From NCBI GenBank assembly GCA_030750975.1, contig JASMHC010000013.1, positions 1 to 61,261 of the forward strand: a stretch of DNA of 61,261 nucleotides, read 5' to 3'. The notes under the pieces were generated by a model. The model was not told the origin of the DNA and made no database searches. It saw only the letters and a program-made list of their open reading frames with translations. Shown in pieces: positions 27,426 to 36,801 of this stretch (positions are counted from its first letter, which is position 1; each line of letters starts with the position of its first letter). The position numbers and the translations under genes were made by a program. The DNA comes from Paracoccaceae bacterium. GTDB lineage: Bacteria; Pseudomonadota; Alphaproteobacteria; Rhodobacterales; Rhodobacteraceae.

Positions 27426-28955
27426 ATGGCACGTCGCGCACGCTCGGCTCGTAGATCGACGCAGGTTGAAACCAAGGCACCGGCTTCACCGTTCATTCAG
27501 CGGAGATTGCCGTTTTTTGAGGTGCTGATCGAAGACCAGCTTGAAAAACTGGACGCTCAGGTGGACTGGATATTCGAAAATGTCGGCGTTGCTTTTCGCG
27601 ATGACCCTGCGGCGTTGGATATCTGGCGCAAGGCCGGTGTCAAACCGACAGGCGAGTTCGGGGATCTGATCAAGGCCGATGCTGGATGGATTCGGGGCCT
27701 TTGTGCCAAAGCCCCCAGCGAATTCACCCAACTCGCCCGCAACCCGAAACGGTCAGTGACCATCGGGGGCAATAATCAGGTCTTCGCCCCGATCTATGGC
27801 GCCCCTTTCGTGCGGGATCTGAACGGCGGACGGCGATACGCAACTTTCGACGACTTCGAGAAATTGGTTAAGCTGACATATATGCACCCCAACCTGCATC
27901 ACGGCGGGCTGGTGATTGCCGAACCGACCGACATTCCGGTCAGCAAGCGCCATCTTGATATGGTTCTTGCCCATATGACCCTGTCGGATAAACCGCATTT
28001 GGGCGCGATCACCGAAATGAGCCGTGCCCAGGACAGCGTGGATATGGCGGAAATCATCCACGGTTCTGAGGTGATGCGCGATAATTGCGTGATCATGGGG
28101 AATGTGAACACCAATTCCCCGCTTCTCGTTGATAAAGTCGTGACCGAGGCCGCCCGCGTCTATTCAAGCCGGGGCCAGGGGATGATCGTCGCGCCCTTCA
28201 TTTTGACCGGCGCGATGGGACCGGTCAGTACAGCGGCCTCGATTGCGCAGGCCATGGCCGAAGCGATGATGGTCTGTGCCTTCATCCAGTTAATCCGTCC
28301 GGGCGCGCCCTTTGTGATGGGGAATTTCCTGTCTTCGATGTCTTTGAAATCCGGCGCCCCCACATTCGGCATGCCCGAACCGGTCATGTCGAATTACGTG
28401 ATCGGGCAATTGGCGCGGCGTGCGGGGCTGCCATTGCGCTGTGGCGGATCGCTGACCGCCTCGAAAATCGAAGATGCGCAGGCAGCCTATGAAAGCGCCG
28501 ACAGCATGCATTCGACAATGCTGGCCGGTTCGAATTTCACGCTGCATTCGGCGGGCTGGCTCGAAGGGGGCCTGTGCACAGGATTTGAAAAGCTGATCAT
28601 GGATGCGGATCGCCTTGGTTCCTATCAGAAGGTGCTAAGCCAGGGGCTTGATTGCTCGGACGACGCCTTTGCCCGCGACGCCTATGATGAGGTCGCACCG
28701 GGCGGTCATTTCCTTGGCTCGTCCCATACTATGCGAAACTATCAGACAGCGTTCTACGAGCCGAAACTCAGTGACAGCGAAAACGTGGAAAGCTGGGAAG
28801 AGGCCGGTTCGAAAGACATGCGCAGCCGTGCCTATGATCGCTGGAACCAGATGTTAGAGCACTATGAAGCGCCGCCGATCGAGATGGCCAGAAAAGAGGC
28901 GCTGGAAGCCTTTGTGACCCGTCGCAAGGAAGACCTTCCCGACGCTTGGTACTGA
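27426..28955 (+). CDS. MttB-family corrinoid methyltransferase, non-pyrrolysine type
   Basis: A 509-residue member of the trimethylamine methyltransferase family (COG5598). It is read through without an internal stop, so it is of the group lacking the pyrrolysine codon. Related characterised proteins demethylate quaternary amines such as glycine betaine, proline betaine or carnitine and pass the methyl group to a corrinoid protein; the role in Alphaproteobacteria is unsettled. The N-terminus is basic (RRARSARRS). AAAGGA lies upstream at good distance. No corrinoid protein gene is adjacent, which is odd for this chemistry. It precedes kbl-tdh on the same strand after 167 bases containing an RNA-like element. 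Confidence 0.85.
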   Translation: MARRARSARRSTQVETKAPASPFIQRRLPFFEVLIEDQLEKLDAQVDWIFENVGVAFRDDPAALDIWRKAGVKPTGEFGDLIKADAGWIRGLCAKAPSEFTQLARNPKRSVTIGGNNQVFAPIYGAPFVRDLNGGRRYATFDDFEKLVKLTYMHPNLHHGGLVIAEPTDIPVSKRHLDMVLAHMTLSDKPHLGAITEMSRAQDSVDMAEIIHGSEVMRDNCVIMGNVNTNSPLLVDKVVTEAARVYSSRGQGMIVAPFILTGAMGPVSTAASIAQAMAEAMMVCAFIQLIRPGAPFVMGNFLSSMSLKSGAPTFGMPEPVMSNYVIGQLARRAGLPLRCGGSLTASKIEDAQAAYESADSMHSTMLAGSNFTLHSAGWLEGGLCTGFEKLIMDADRLGSYQKVLSQGLDCSDDAFARDAYDEVAPGGHFLGSSHTMRNYQTAFYEPKLSDSENVESWEEAGSKDMRSRAYDRWNQMLEHYEAPPIEMARKEALEAFVTRRKEDLPDAWY

Positions 28956-28961
28956 AGTTTC

Positions 28962-29054
28962 GCCAAAGTGCCGAGACACAGGCAATATGGCGAAATGCGT
29001 GAACCCTATTGATGTTCTGTGTGTTTCAAAATCAAACTGTGTCTCAGGTTAATC
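28962..29054 (+). ncRNA. Candidate cis-regulatory RNA element B, upstream of kbl
   Basis: Homologue of the element at 11163-11238. The 58-base core is 28997-29054 and the upstream 18-base part is 28962-28979; here the two are separated by 17 extra bases. GAGACAC (28973-28979) pairs with GTGTCTC (29039-29045), and TTGAT (29009-29013) can pair with ATCAA (29031-29035). It ends 68 bases before the kbl start, almost the same distance and the same strand as the other copy relative to the sulfatase. A leader RNA is the simplest reading; a shared protein-binding region or a small degenerate repeat is the alternative. Confidence 0.45.
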
Positions 29055-29122
29055 CTGAATGCATCAGGGGCGGGGCATCGGAATAACCAATATGTCCGGC
29101 GTTCAAGGAACGGAGATCAGAA

Positions 29123-30313
29123 ATGACGCAGAATTTCATAGACCATATCCGAGATGAGCTGGACGGCCTGCGCGAGGCGGGTCTTTACAAGACCGAGCGT
29201 GTGATCACCTCGAAACAGGCTGGCTCAGTCGCCTTGGGCAGTGGCAAGCAGGTGATCAACCTGTGCGCCAATAACTATCTGGGGCTTTCAGACAACGCTG
29301 ATCTGATCAACGCCGGGCGCGAGGCCCTGTCGCGCTATGGCTATGGCATGTCCTCGGTCCGCTTCATCTGCGGCACACAGGAAGAACATATCGAGCTTGA
29401 GAAAAGGATATCGGCCTTTCTCGGGTTTGAGGACACGATCCTTTATTCAAGCTGTTTTGACGCCAATGCAGGCCTGTTTGAAACGCTTCTTGGCGCGGAA
29501 GATGCGATCATTTCGGACGCGCTGAACCATGCCTCGATTATTGACGGCGTTCGCCTGTGCAAGGCCCGGCGATTTCGCTATGCGAATTCCGATATGGCCG
29601 ATCTTGAAGCGCAGCTTCGCGCGGCCGAGGGCTGCCGGTTCAAGCTGATTGCCACAGATGGCGTGTTTTCAATGGACGGCTATATCGCAAAACTGGCCGA
29701 AATTTGCGATCTGGCCGATAAATACGGGGCGATGGTGATGGTCGATGACAGCCACGCGGTCGGGTTTGTTGGCAAAACCGGGCGCGGTTCGATTGAACAT
29801 TGCGGCGTAATGGGCCGCGTCGATATCGTGACCGGCACATTGGGCAAAGCCCTTGGCGGGGCGTCTGGAGGGTATACCGCAGCCAGAAAAGAGGTCGTGG
29901 ACTGGCTGCGCCAGCGTTCGCGCCCTTACTTGTTTTCCAATACGCTGGCCCCGGTTATCGCCCAAACCTCGATCGCGGTTCTGGACATGCTGGAAGCATC
30001 AACCGAAAGGCGTGACAGGTTGATGGAAAACGCCGCGCATTTCCGGGCGCGGATGTCGGCGGCGGGGTTTGATCTTTTGCCCGGCGAACACCCGATCATC
30101 CCCGTGATGTTACGCGATCCCAAACTGGCGCAAAACATGGCGGCACGGCTGGACGAAAAAGGCGTTTATGTTGCCCCTTTCAGCTTTCCGGTCGTTCCGC
30201 GCGGTCAGGATCGCATACGCACCCAGATGTCGGCTGCCCATAGCAGGGACGAATTAGACCGCGCCATTGATGCCTTTATCGCGGTGGGTCGTGACATGGA
30301 GATCATCCGATGA
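29123..30313 (+). CDS. kbl: Glycine C-acetyltransferase (2-amino-3-ketobutyrate CoA ligase)
   Basis: A 396-residue PLP enzyme of the alpha-oxoamine synthase family that splits 2-amino-3-oxobutanoate with CoA into glycine and acetyl-CoA. The PLP lysine is K242 in [14 protein letters not shown]. Further motifs [11 protein letters not shown] and NYLGLS are as in the family. GGAG lies close before the ATG. Its stop overlaps the tdh start (ATGA), giving a coupled threonine-to-glycine unit. Confidence 0.95.
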   Translation: MTQNFIDHIRDELDGLREAGLYKTERVITSKQAGSVALGSGKQVINLCANNYLGLSDNADLINAGREALSRYGYGMSSVRFICGTQEEHIELEKRISAFLGFEDTILYSSCFDANAGLFETLLGAEDAIISDALNHASIIDGVRLCKARRFRYANSDMADLEAQLRAAEGCRFKLIATDGVFSMDGYIAKLAEICDLADKYGAMVMVDDSHAVGFVGKTGRGSIEHCGVMGRVDIVTGTLGKALGGASGGYTAARKEVVDWLRQRSRPYLFSNTLAPVIAQTSIAVLDMLEASTERRDRLMENAAHFRARMSAAGFDLLPGEHPIIPVMLRDPKLAQNMAARLDEKGVYVAPFSFPVVPRGQDRIRTQMSAAHSRDELDRAIDAFIAVGRDMEIIR

Positions 30314-31362
30314 GCAACGAAATGAAAGCATTGGTTAAGGCCCGTCCCGAAGAAGGTCTTTGGATGGAATATGTACCCGTCCCCGAACCCGGACCTGATG
30401 AGGTGCTGATCAAGGTCCGCAAATCGGCGATCTGTGGTACGGACGTGCATATCTGGAAATGGGATGAATGGTCGGCCAGAACAGTGCCTGTGCCGATGGT
30501 TGTCGGTCACGAATTCTGTGGCGAGATTGTCGACGCCGGCAAGGCAGCGTCCAAGTTCAACATCGGTCAGCGGGTATCGGGCGAAGGCCATGTGGTGTGC
30601 GGCATCTGCCGCAACTGCCGCGCGGGCAGGGGGCATCTTTGCCGCAACACCAAGGGCGTCGGGGTGAACCGCGCGGGATCATTCGCCGAATATGTCTGCA
30701 TACCGGAAGACAACGTGGTGCCGATCCCCGACGATATACCCGACGAAATCGCCGCGATCTTTGACCCGTTAGGCAATGCGGTGCACACCGCGCTGTCTTT
30801 TGACCTTGTTGGCGAGGACGTCCTGGTCACAGGTGCCGGACCCATTGGCATCATGGGGGCGCTGGTCGCCCAAAAGGTCGGGGCGCGCAAGGTGGTGATC
30901 ACCGATATCAGCCCCTACAGGATCGATCTGGCCAAACGTCTGGGGGTTCAGCACGTGGTCAATGCCGCCGATGAGCGCCTGTCACATGTGATGGACCGCC
31001 TTGGTATGTCCGAAGGTTTTGATGTCGGCCTTGAAATGTCCGGAGCGGCCCCGGCGATGCGCGATATGATCGACAAGATGAACAACGGCGGCAAGATCGC
31101 ACTTCTTGGCATTGCGCCAACCGAATTTGCGGTCGACTGGAACAAGATCATCTTCAAAATGCTCAACGTCAAAGGCATCTATGGCCGCGAGATGTTTGAG
31201 ACCTGGTACAAGATGATCGCATTGGTGCAGTCGGGTCTGGATCTGACAGAGCTGATCACCCATCGGATTTCCATTGACGACTATAAGGATGGCTTCGCCG
31301 CGATGCTCTCGGGCGAGGCTGGAAAGGTGGTGATGGACTGGGACAACACGGCTTTGCAATGA
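30310..31362 (+). CDS. tdh: L-threonine 3-dehydrogenase
   Basis: A 350-residue zinc medium-chain dehydrogenase. Catalytic zinc ligands are C42 with H67 and E68 (GHEF), and the structural zinc is held by C97, C100, C103 and C111. The NAD fold is at [14 protein letters not shown]. It oxidises threonine to 2-amino-3-oxobutanoate, the substrate of Kbl. A slightly long N-terminus starts at the overlap ATG at 30310; an ATG four codons later is also possible. It is convergent with the amidohydrolase gene. Confidence 0.94.
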   Translation: MSNEMKALVKARPEEGLWMEYVPVPEPGPDEVLIKVRKSAICGTDVHIWKWDEWSARTVPVPMVVGHEFCGEIVDAGKAASKFNIGQRVSGEGHVVCGICRNCRAGRGHLCRNTKGVGVNRAGSFAEYVCIPEDNVVPIPDDIPDEIAAIFDPLGNAVHTALSFDLVGEDVLVTGAGPIGIMGALVAQKVGARKVVITDISPYRIDLAKRLGVQHVVNAADERLSHVMDRLGMSEGFDVGLEMSGAAPAMRDMIDKMNNGGKIALLGIAPTEFAVDWNKIIFKMLNVKGIYGREMFETWYKMIALVQSGLDLTELITHRISIDDYKDGFAAMLSGEAGKVVMDWDNTALQ

Positions 31363-31425
31363 TGGCACAGGATTGGCGTTTTGGCCTGGGTATGGGGAAC
31401 TGGCCGGACGAGGGGCGTTTTCCGG

Positions 31426-32301
31426 TCAAAGCGCATAAAAGCGGGCAGCGGAATTTTTGAACACCGCCGAATGTGCGGCCTTGGGAACGAGGTTCCTGAA
31501 AGCCGCAACCAAAGTTGCGTAATCGGAATAAAGCTTATCGACGGGAAAATTTGACCCGAACATCACGCGGTCTGCGCCGAACTGAGACAAAACCTCGTCA
31601 ACGATGGGTCTTATGGATTGCGTTGACCAATGGTGATCAAACATCCCAAGCCCCGACAATTTGCACGATACATTGGGCAGGGCCGAAAGGCATTTCAGGG
31701 TATCTGCCCAATTTTCCAGCCCTTCGCGGCTTCGATCATGCGCCGAACCCGCATGGCACAGGGCAACCTTGAGGTCCGGCACCTGTTCAAGCACGCCTGC
31801 AGTCTTTTCCATAAGCTCGGGGATCAGTTGCAAATCAAAGCTTAACCCCCGAGAGGCCGCTTCACGCAGACCGAACAGAAATCTGGGATCATCCAGCAAA
31901 GCATTGGTGCCGGTTTGCGCATCCTCTCCGGGTGCCCGGCCGACGATCTGGCGCACACCCCGCACCGTCGTTAGACGTTGGTATGCATCCAGACGCTTAG
32001 GCAAGTCGTCCGCCGTCAGATCGCAAAACACCACCTGGGCAAGCGGCCAGTCAGGCGAATTTTCGGCCACCTGCTGCACCCAACGGGCCTCGGCCAGTCC
32101 ATCTTCGGCACCGACTTGGATATGCACGGAGGCGGCAAACCCTTCGGGGGTCGCGTCGGCACGAAATTCGTCAATCAGAAAGTTGCGCTGAATGGGCGAA
32201 GGGTCCCCGAAGAACCTTTCGACACCCTTTGCCATCAGCCACGGATACTTGACGGCATTCAGATCCCAAAGGTGGTGATGTGCGTCGATCAATCCGGTCA
32301 T
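31426..32301 (-). CDS. Amidohydrolase family 2 protein (COG3618, lactonase-like)
   Basis: A 291-residue TIM-barrel metal hydrolase. The N-terminal DAHHHLWD motif, a mid-protein CHAGSAHDRSREG and the C-terminal FGSNFPVD are those of the COG3618 group, which includes L-fucono- and related sugar lactonases and 2-pyrone-4,6-dicarboxylate lactonase. ATG at 32301 begins MTGLIDAHHH with AGGA upstream; the longer frame to 32394 has no homology-like content. It is divergent from the cupin gene. Substrate unknown. Confidence 0.82.
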   Translation of the reverse strand: MTGLIDAHHHLWDLNAVKYPWLMAKGVERFFGDPSPIQRNFLIDEFRADATPEGFAASVHIQVGAEDGLAEARWVQQVAENSPDWPLAQVVFCDLTADDLPKRLDAYQRLTTVRGVRQIVGRAPGEDAQTGTNALLDDPRFLFGLREAASRGLSFDLQLIPELMEKTAGVLEQVPDLKVALCHAGSAHDRSREGLENWADTLKCLSALPNVSCKLSGLGMFDHHWSTQSIRPIVDEVLSQFGADRVMFGSNFPVDKLYSDYATLVAAFRNLVPKAAHSAVFKNSAARFYAL

Positions 32302-32465
32302 GGCCGTCCTGTTCCTTGCGTTTTTCCAAACTTCAAAAGGCCGAAGAAAATCCGGCGTTCCGCACCTTATCACCTTCGCAAAGGCAAATATCAATCATAC
32401 GCATTTCATCCCGCCTGTCAGGGGCGGCAACCCGGTGTACCAGCTGGCAGGGTGGGCCTGATATT

Positions 32466-32531
32466 CTAAAGGACCGTGCCAACCCAGACAGCGCGATCCG
32501 GGTGTTGGAATGGGCCGGCACTTTCCTTTAG
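32466..32531. repeat. Large inverted repeat between divergent amidohydrolase and cupin genes
   Basis: The arms at 32466-32480 and 32517-32531 are inverted copies matching at 13 of 15 positions: CTAAAGGA, two unpaired bases, GTGCC, and the reverse. The 36 bases between can form a smaller hairpin (CAACCC with GGGTGTTG, one bulge). It sits 33 bases before the cupin start. It may be an operator pair, a structured leader or a small mobile repeat. Confidence 0.55.
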
Positions 32532-32563
32532 GGTTCACCTGAAATGACAGAAAAGGATTTGTG

Positions 32564-33106
32564 ATGTTCATGAGCGTTCTGACAACCCTGCCCGAAGGTG
32601 TGGATGTGTACGCATCATGGCAACCCACTAGCGGTTCGGGGGTTGATATCCCAGCCGGTGTCGGGCGGATTGGCGGGCGGGGGCATCTCTATTTCACACT
32701 GACCGCTGATCCGTTGGTGGGGGGCGGGGTGATGGGATGTGATGCGATCCAAGGCCTATCTGAACCTTTGGTCTTGCGGGTTGACGAGGTTGCATTTCCG
32801 GTAGGAGCGGTTGCGCATCGTCATACCCATGCGGGCGCTGGCTGGCGTCATCTGGTCAGCGGTTGCTTCCGGATCGAAACCGACCACGGATCGCAGGTCA
32901 TTCAGCCGGGTACAAACTGGTTTGAGCCAAGCAACAGCCCCGTGCGGGCAGTGGCCCTGCAAACGGAAGGGGAAACCAGATTTGTGCGGTGCATGGTGAT
33001 CCCGAAAGAGTATGAAGGTCGCTCGACCTTTCGTTTATGCGATCCGAAAGACGCAGGCTTGCCACGACTGCAAGTCACTCACCGGCATTTCGATCACAAC
33101 CTTTGA
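32564..33106 (+). CDS. Cupin-domain protein
   Basis: A 180-residue protein with a single cupin barrel at about 80-150. Metal-binding residues are visible in AHRHTHAGAGWRHLVSG (HxHxHxG-like) and the second motif around PGTNWFEPSNSPVRA. ATG at 32564 follows AGGA by six bases; the GTG just before it and an ATG two codons later are less well placed. It may be a sugar or carboxylate isomerase-like or a ligand-sensing protein. It is near a TRAP transporter but divergent from the amidohydrolase; no specific reaction can be assigned. Confidence 0.72.
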   Translation: MFMSVLTTLPEGVDVYASWQPTSGSGVDIPAGVGRIGGRGHLYFTLTADPLVGGGVMGCDAIQGLSEPLVLRVDEVAFPVGAVAHRHTHAGAGWRHLVSGCFRIETDHGSQVIQPGTNWFEPSNSPVRAVALQTEGETRFVRCMVIPKEYEGRSTFRLCDPKDAGLPRLQVTHRHFDHNL

Positions 33107-33147
33107 TGTGATGCGGGTTCAACTTCAGATCCCTTTTTTCAAGGGCT

Positions 33148-33645
33148 TTACGTCGAAGCGGGATAGTGATCCGACAAGGATGATGTGCGCCAGTAAGGGT
33201 TCGGCTCGGCCGGTTCCGGGGCGTATCCGGCGAATTTGATCGCTTCGATGGCGCAGTATTCATCCTTGTCGGACGTATCCCCCGAAACGCCCACCGCGCC
33301 CAAAGTGATCCCTTCGGATGTTTCGATCAAAACACCGCCCGGCACCGGGATGAACCGCCCCTCGGACGCCGCTGCAATCGCGTTCTGAAAAGCCGGGCGT
33401 TCGGACAAGCGGTCGCGGATCAGCCGGCTTGAAATGCCCATGCCAAGTGCGCCATAGGCTTTGCCGAATGCGATGTCGAAACGGGTCAGGCCCGAGCCAT
33501 CCTCGGATTGCATCGCCACCAGCTTGCCACCCGCATCCAGCACAACCACCGTCAACGGCAGCAGGGATGCTTTGCGCCCCAAGGCAAGGGCTTCGGTTAT
33601 TATCGCATTGGCCTTGCCCAGAGGCAGGGTGGTTTGCAGGCGCAT
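33148..33645 (-). CDS. GlcG/HbpS family protein (DUF336)
   Basis: A 165-residue protein of the GlcG family, showing VVVLDAGGKLVAMQSEDGSG near residue 35 and the C-terminal PVPGGVLIE...GAVGVSG motif. Members bind heme or small ligands and often accompany glycolate, propanediol or aromatic pathways; the exact function is usually unknown. GAGGAGAG precedes ATG. It starts nine bases after the TRAP large permease gene, so it is the fourth gene of that operon. Confidence 0.82.
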   Translation of the reverse strand: MRLQTTLPLGKANAIITEALALGRKASLLPLTVVVLDAGGKLVAMQSEDGSGLTRFDIAFGKAYGALGMGISSRLIRDRLSERPAFQNAIAAASEGRFIPVPGGVLIETSEGITLGAVGVSGDTSDKDEYCAIEAIKFAGYAPEPAEPNPYWRTSSLSDHYPAST

Positions 33646-33654
33646 GTACTCTCC

Positions 33655-35010
33655 TCAGTTGGTCGCGGCCCAAAGACCGTCCCACCATGCAGCAAAGTCA
33701 AAATTTGGCAACCATGTCACGATTTCGGGAAACATCAGCAAAGCGGCGATGGTGATCACATCGGCGACAAAGAACAGTGCAACCCCGCGGAAGACGGTGC
33801 CAAGCGGGATATCCGGCCGCACGCCATTCACGACAAAACAGTTCAAGCCAATCGGCGGAGTGATCAGGCACACCTCGGCCATTTTCACGGCGATGATACC
33901 AAACCAGATGGGATCAAACCCAAGCGCGATCACCGCCGGATATACCACCGGCAATGTCAACAGCAGCATTCCGATGGCATCCATGAACATGCCCAGAACC
34001 GCATAGGCCAGCAGGATGCAGATCATGATGGTCATCGGCGACACATCCAGCCCGACGATCCATTCCGTGAATGCCCCCGGTATGCCCGAGAATCCAAGGA
34101 AGCGCACAAAGATCAGGACGCCCCAGATCAACGAAAAGATCATCACCGTCAGCTTGGCGGATTCCATCAGGGAATCCTTGATCGATTTAAGATGCGTGCC
34201 GCGCAGGATGGCCAGAACAAAGACGACAAAGGCCCCCAACGCGCCAGCCTCGGTCGGGGTGGCCCAGCCGCCATAAATCGCGGTCATGATGATCACGACC
34301 ACCAGCAGGATCGGGGAAATTCCAGGCAGAGTGCGCATCCGCTCGCCCCAGGTGAACCCCCTGACCGACGGGGCCGAGCCGGGCTTGATCATCGCCCAGA
34401 CGACAATGATTCCCGCATAGACAAATGCCGAGAATATGCCGGGCAGGAAACCGGCCAGCAGCAGTTTGCCGACGGATTGCTCGACGATAATGGCATAAAT
34501 CACAAGGATCGCTGATGGCGGGATCAGCGTCGCCAATGTGCCCGCCGAGGCCACGACGCCCGCGGCCATGCGCCTGTCATAGCCGTATTTCAGCATTTCA
34601 GGGATCGCAACGCGGCTGAAAACGGCAGCGGTCGCGGTCGAGGCCCCCGACACCGCGGCGAACCCCGCCGTGGCGAACACGGTCGCAACCGCCAGCCCGC
34701 CCGGCATCCAGCCCAGCCATTTGCGGGCCGCATCAAACAATTGTTGGGTCATGCCTGCGTGAAATGCCAGAAAGCCGATGAATATGAACATGGGCAGCAC
34801 CGACAACGCATAGGCCGAAGATTTCGAATGCGGCACCGTGCCGACGATCCCCGCCGCAGGTCCCCAGCCCCGCAATTCCACCAGACCCAGCAATCCGACG
34901 ATTGCAGCGGCAAAGACGACGCGCACGCCGAGAACAATAAGTAAAAGCAGCAAGCCAAGCGTGATCATCCCGACCAGAAACGGGTCGGACATTCCGATGC
35001 CGATAATCAT
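33655..35010 (-). CDS. dctM: TRAP transporter large permease (DctM type)
   Basis: A 451-residue integral membrane protein with about 12 hydrophobic segments. DctM hallmarks include the ASAGTLATLIPPSAILVIYA and CLITPPIGLNCFVVNG segments. It is the sodium-driven translocation subunit. The start at 35010 has GGGAGAG upstream and overlaps the small permease stop by four bases; the longer frame to 35190 lies inside that gene. Confidence 0.92.
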   Translation of the reverse strand: MIIGIGMSDPFLVGMITLGLLLLLIVLGVRVVFAAAIVGLLGLVELRGWGPAAGIVGTVPHSKSSAYALSVLPMFIFIGFLAFHAGMTQQLFDAARKWLGWMPGGLAVATVFATAGFAAVSGASTATAAVFSRVAIPEMLKYGYDRRMAAGVVASAGTLATLIPPSAILVIYAIIVEQSVGKLLLAGFLPGIFSAFVYAGIIVVWAMIKPGSAPSVRGFTWGERMRTLPGISPILLVVVIIMTAIYGGWATPTEAGALGAFVVFVLAILRGTHLKSIKDSLMESAKLTVMIFSLIWGVLIFVRFLGFSGIPGAFTEWIVGLDVSPMTIMICILLAYAVLGMFMDAIGMLLLTLPVVYPAVIALGFDPIWFGIIAVKMAEVCLITPPIGLNCFVVNGVRPDIPLGTVFRGVALFFVADVITIAALLMFPEIVTWLPNFDFAAWWDGLWAATN

Positions 35011-35654
35011 GGTGTCTCTCCCGGGTCTGTTCCGGGATCGGCAAGGTCTGCGTCGTCCCCCATAACCTCGTGGATTTCGTCCTGAGCCTGTTCGGCCACG
35101 TCTTTCATCACCACAACCGCAACCGTGTCGCGATGCGGATTTACAACAAGGCGCAAAGCCCCGAAGAATTGCAGGGCCAGCCGGCCCCACCAGATTGCAA
35201 AGGCCACGGGCACCAGTAATTTAGACGGCCAGGTGACGTATTCGGCGTCAATTGTCGTGTCGCCCAGCGTATAGGCCCGCAGAAAGTGGCCGTAGCTGTA
35301 ATAGATCAGCACACCGATCACGAACATGGCCACTGCCGCGCCAAAGGCCTCAACCGCCCAAAGCGCCCGCCCGTGCAGGCGGCTCATAAGCAGTTCCATG
35401 CGAATATGGCTGCCCATGCGTTGCGTATAGGCGGCCCCAAGAAATGCCATCGAGGCCATCGAAAGCTCGACCAGATCAATGTAGCCGTCGATGGGCGAAT
35501 TGAAGACCGTGCGTAATAGAACCTGCAAAACCCCAAGGAACATCAACGCCATGATCGCGGCGGCTGCCAGCAGATTGGCGGTGTCCTCAACGGGGATCAG
35601 CCCCTTGTTCAATCGGCTCAGAAGGCCCGGTTGGGTCTGATGTGGCGTCGCCAT
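35007..35654 (-). CDS. dctQ: TRAP transporter small permease (DctQ type)
   Basis: A 215-residue membrane protein with four hydrophobic segments and the DctQ pattern MASMAFLGAAYTQRMGSHIRMELL. A longer C-terminal tail (about residues 170-215) is acidic (DDADLADPGTDPGETP), somewhat more than usual. ATG at 35654 is preceded by AAGGA. It links the binding protein to the large permease. Confidence 0.88.
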   Translation of the reverse strand: MATPHQTQPGLLSRLNKGLIPVEDTANLLAAAAIMALMFLGVLQVLLRTVFNSPIDGYIDLVELSMASMAFLGAAYTQRMGSHIRMELLMSRLHGRALWAVEAFGAAVAMFVIGVLIYYSYGHFLRAYTLGDTTIDAEYVTWPSKLLVPVAFAIWWGRLALQFFGALRLVVNPHRDTVAVVVMKDVAEQAQDEIHEVMGDDADLADPGTDPGETP

Positions 35655-35682
35655 TGCTGATCCTTTGAATGAAATAAAGTGA

Positions 35683-35710
35683 GGTCTGGACGCCATAAGA
35701 CGTCCAGACC
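35683..35710 (-). terminator. Intercistronic hairpin after the TRAP binding-protein gene
   Basis: GGTCTGGACG (35683-35692) pairs perfectly with CGTCCAGACC (35701-35710) around eight bases, in the 73-base gap between the binding-protein and small-permease genes. No T-run follows. It is the third hairpin in this window placed directly after a periplasmic binding-protein gene. Confidence 0.6.
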
Positions 35711-35727
35711 AGATTTATTGCCAGGAT

Positions 35728-36756
35728 TTACTGGTTTTTGGCTTCTTCGGCATAGGCCCAGATCGCGTCAAAGACCCCTTGGGCGTCAAATGCGTCTTTG
35801 TTCGCCTCGATCCATGCATCCCAAACAGGCTGACCGGCGATTTCGCGGAATTCCGCAAGCTGTTCCTCGGAATAGACGATCTCGGTCATGGTTTCGCGGA
35901 AGACCGGCAGGTTCTTTTCGTCCTGCGCCGCGTAAGCCGCCTGTTCCACATCCATGCCCATATCGCGCAGATCCATCAGCAGGGTCTGGTACTGCTCTGG
36001 CAGGGCTTCATAGCTGGTCTTGTTCAGAACCCATCCACACTCGGATGTGCCCGGTGCAAGGTTCGAAGTGAACCAGTCTGCCTCGTCCGCGATACCAAAG
36101 CTGACATGCGCATAGGTGTATGGGAAGGCTGCCGCGTCAAGCGCGCCGCGCTGGAAGGCTGTCGACGTTTCGCCCGCTGGCAATGTCTGTTTGGTTGCCC
36201 CAAGTCGTTCCATGGCGTCGCCAAGACCGCCACCGGCGCGGACCCGCAGGCCTTCCCAATCAGACAGCTCGGTCGGTGCGTCGCCTCTGCCAAGGATTTC
36301 ATATTGTGGCAGCAGGCCAGACAGATAAGGCATGGCGTTCCAGGCGTCCATGTCGGCGACGATCGCCGGATGATCGAACATGCGGGATCGGACATATTTA
36401 TCAACCGCCGGGTCGCCCAGCGGCAGGAACGGCAGTGAGAATACCATCCACGCGGGGTTTTTGCCCGGGTGGTAGAAGTTACAAATCGCGGCCCCTTCGA
36501 ACGCATTCAGCTGAATCCCGTCAAGGTTTTCACGGCTGCCCGATAACTGCCCGCCATAAAAGACCTTGATGTCAAAATTCCCGCCGGTCTGCTCCCGAAC
36601 CTCGTCGGCAATCGCTTCGATACCCGCAGACAGCGCACGCGGGTTGCCCCACATGGACAGGCTCCAATTAACCTTCGGACCTTCAACGGTTTGCGCGCTT
36701 ACGGCGGTGGATGCCAAAAGCAACGACCCACAGGCCAGTTTTTTCATTAGTTTCAT
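35728..36756 (-). CDS. dctP: TRAP transporter periplasmic binding protein (DctP family)
   Basis: A 342-residue exported protein. The signal peptide is about residues 1-21 (STAVSAQT). The mature part has the family segments GGQLSGSRENLDGIQLNAFEGA and WEGLRVRAGGGLGDAMERLGA, with the conserved ligand arginine in the latter. ATG at 36756 has GGGAGG six bases upstream; an ATG two codons earlier sits immediately against that site. It heads the operon dctP-dctQ-dctM-glcG-like. The ligand, an organic acid, is not identifiable. Confidence 0.9.
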   Translation of the reverse strand: MKLMKKLACGSLLLASTAVSAQTVEGPKVNWSLSMWGNPRALSAGIEAIADEVREQTGGNFDIKVFYGGQLSGSRENLDGIQLNAFEGAAICNFYHPGKNPAWMVFSLPFLPLGDPAVDKYVRSRMFDHPAIVADMDAWNAMPYLSGLLPQYEILGRGDAPTELSDWEGLRVRAGGGLGDAMERLGATKQTLPAGETSTAFQRGALDAAAFPYTYAHVSFGIADEADWFTSNLAPGTSECGWVLNKTSYEALPEQYQTLLMDLRDMGMDVEQAAYAAQDEKNLPVFRETMTEIVYSEEQLAEFREIAGQPVWDAWIEANKDAFDAQGVFDAIWAYAEEAKNQ

Positions 36757-36801
36757 GTTCATCCTCCCAGATGTATTTTTGGCTTGGTGCCAATCGTATT
36801 G

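Noticed and set aside
33118-33140. Terminator between the cupin and GlcG-like genes
   Set aside because: Only a 5-bp stem (CCCTT/AAGGG) with the T-run inside the loop.
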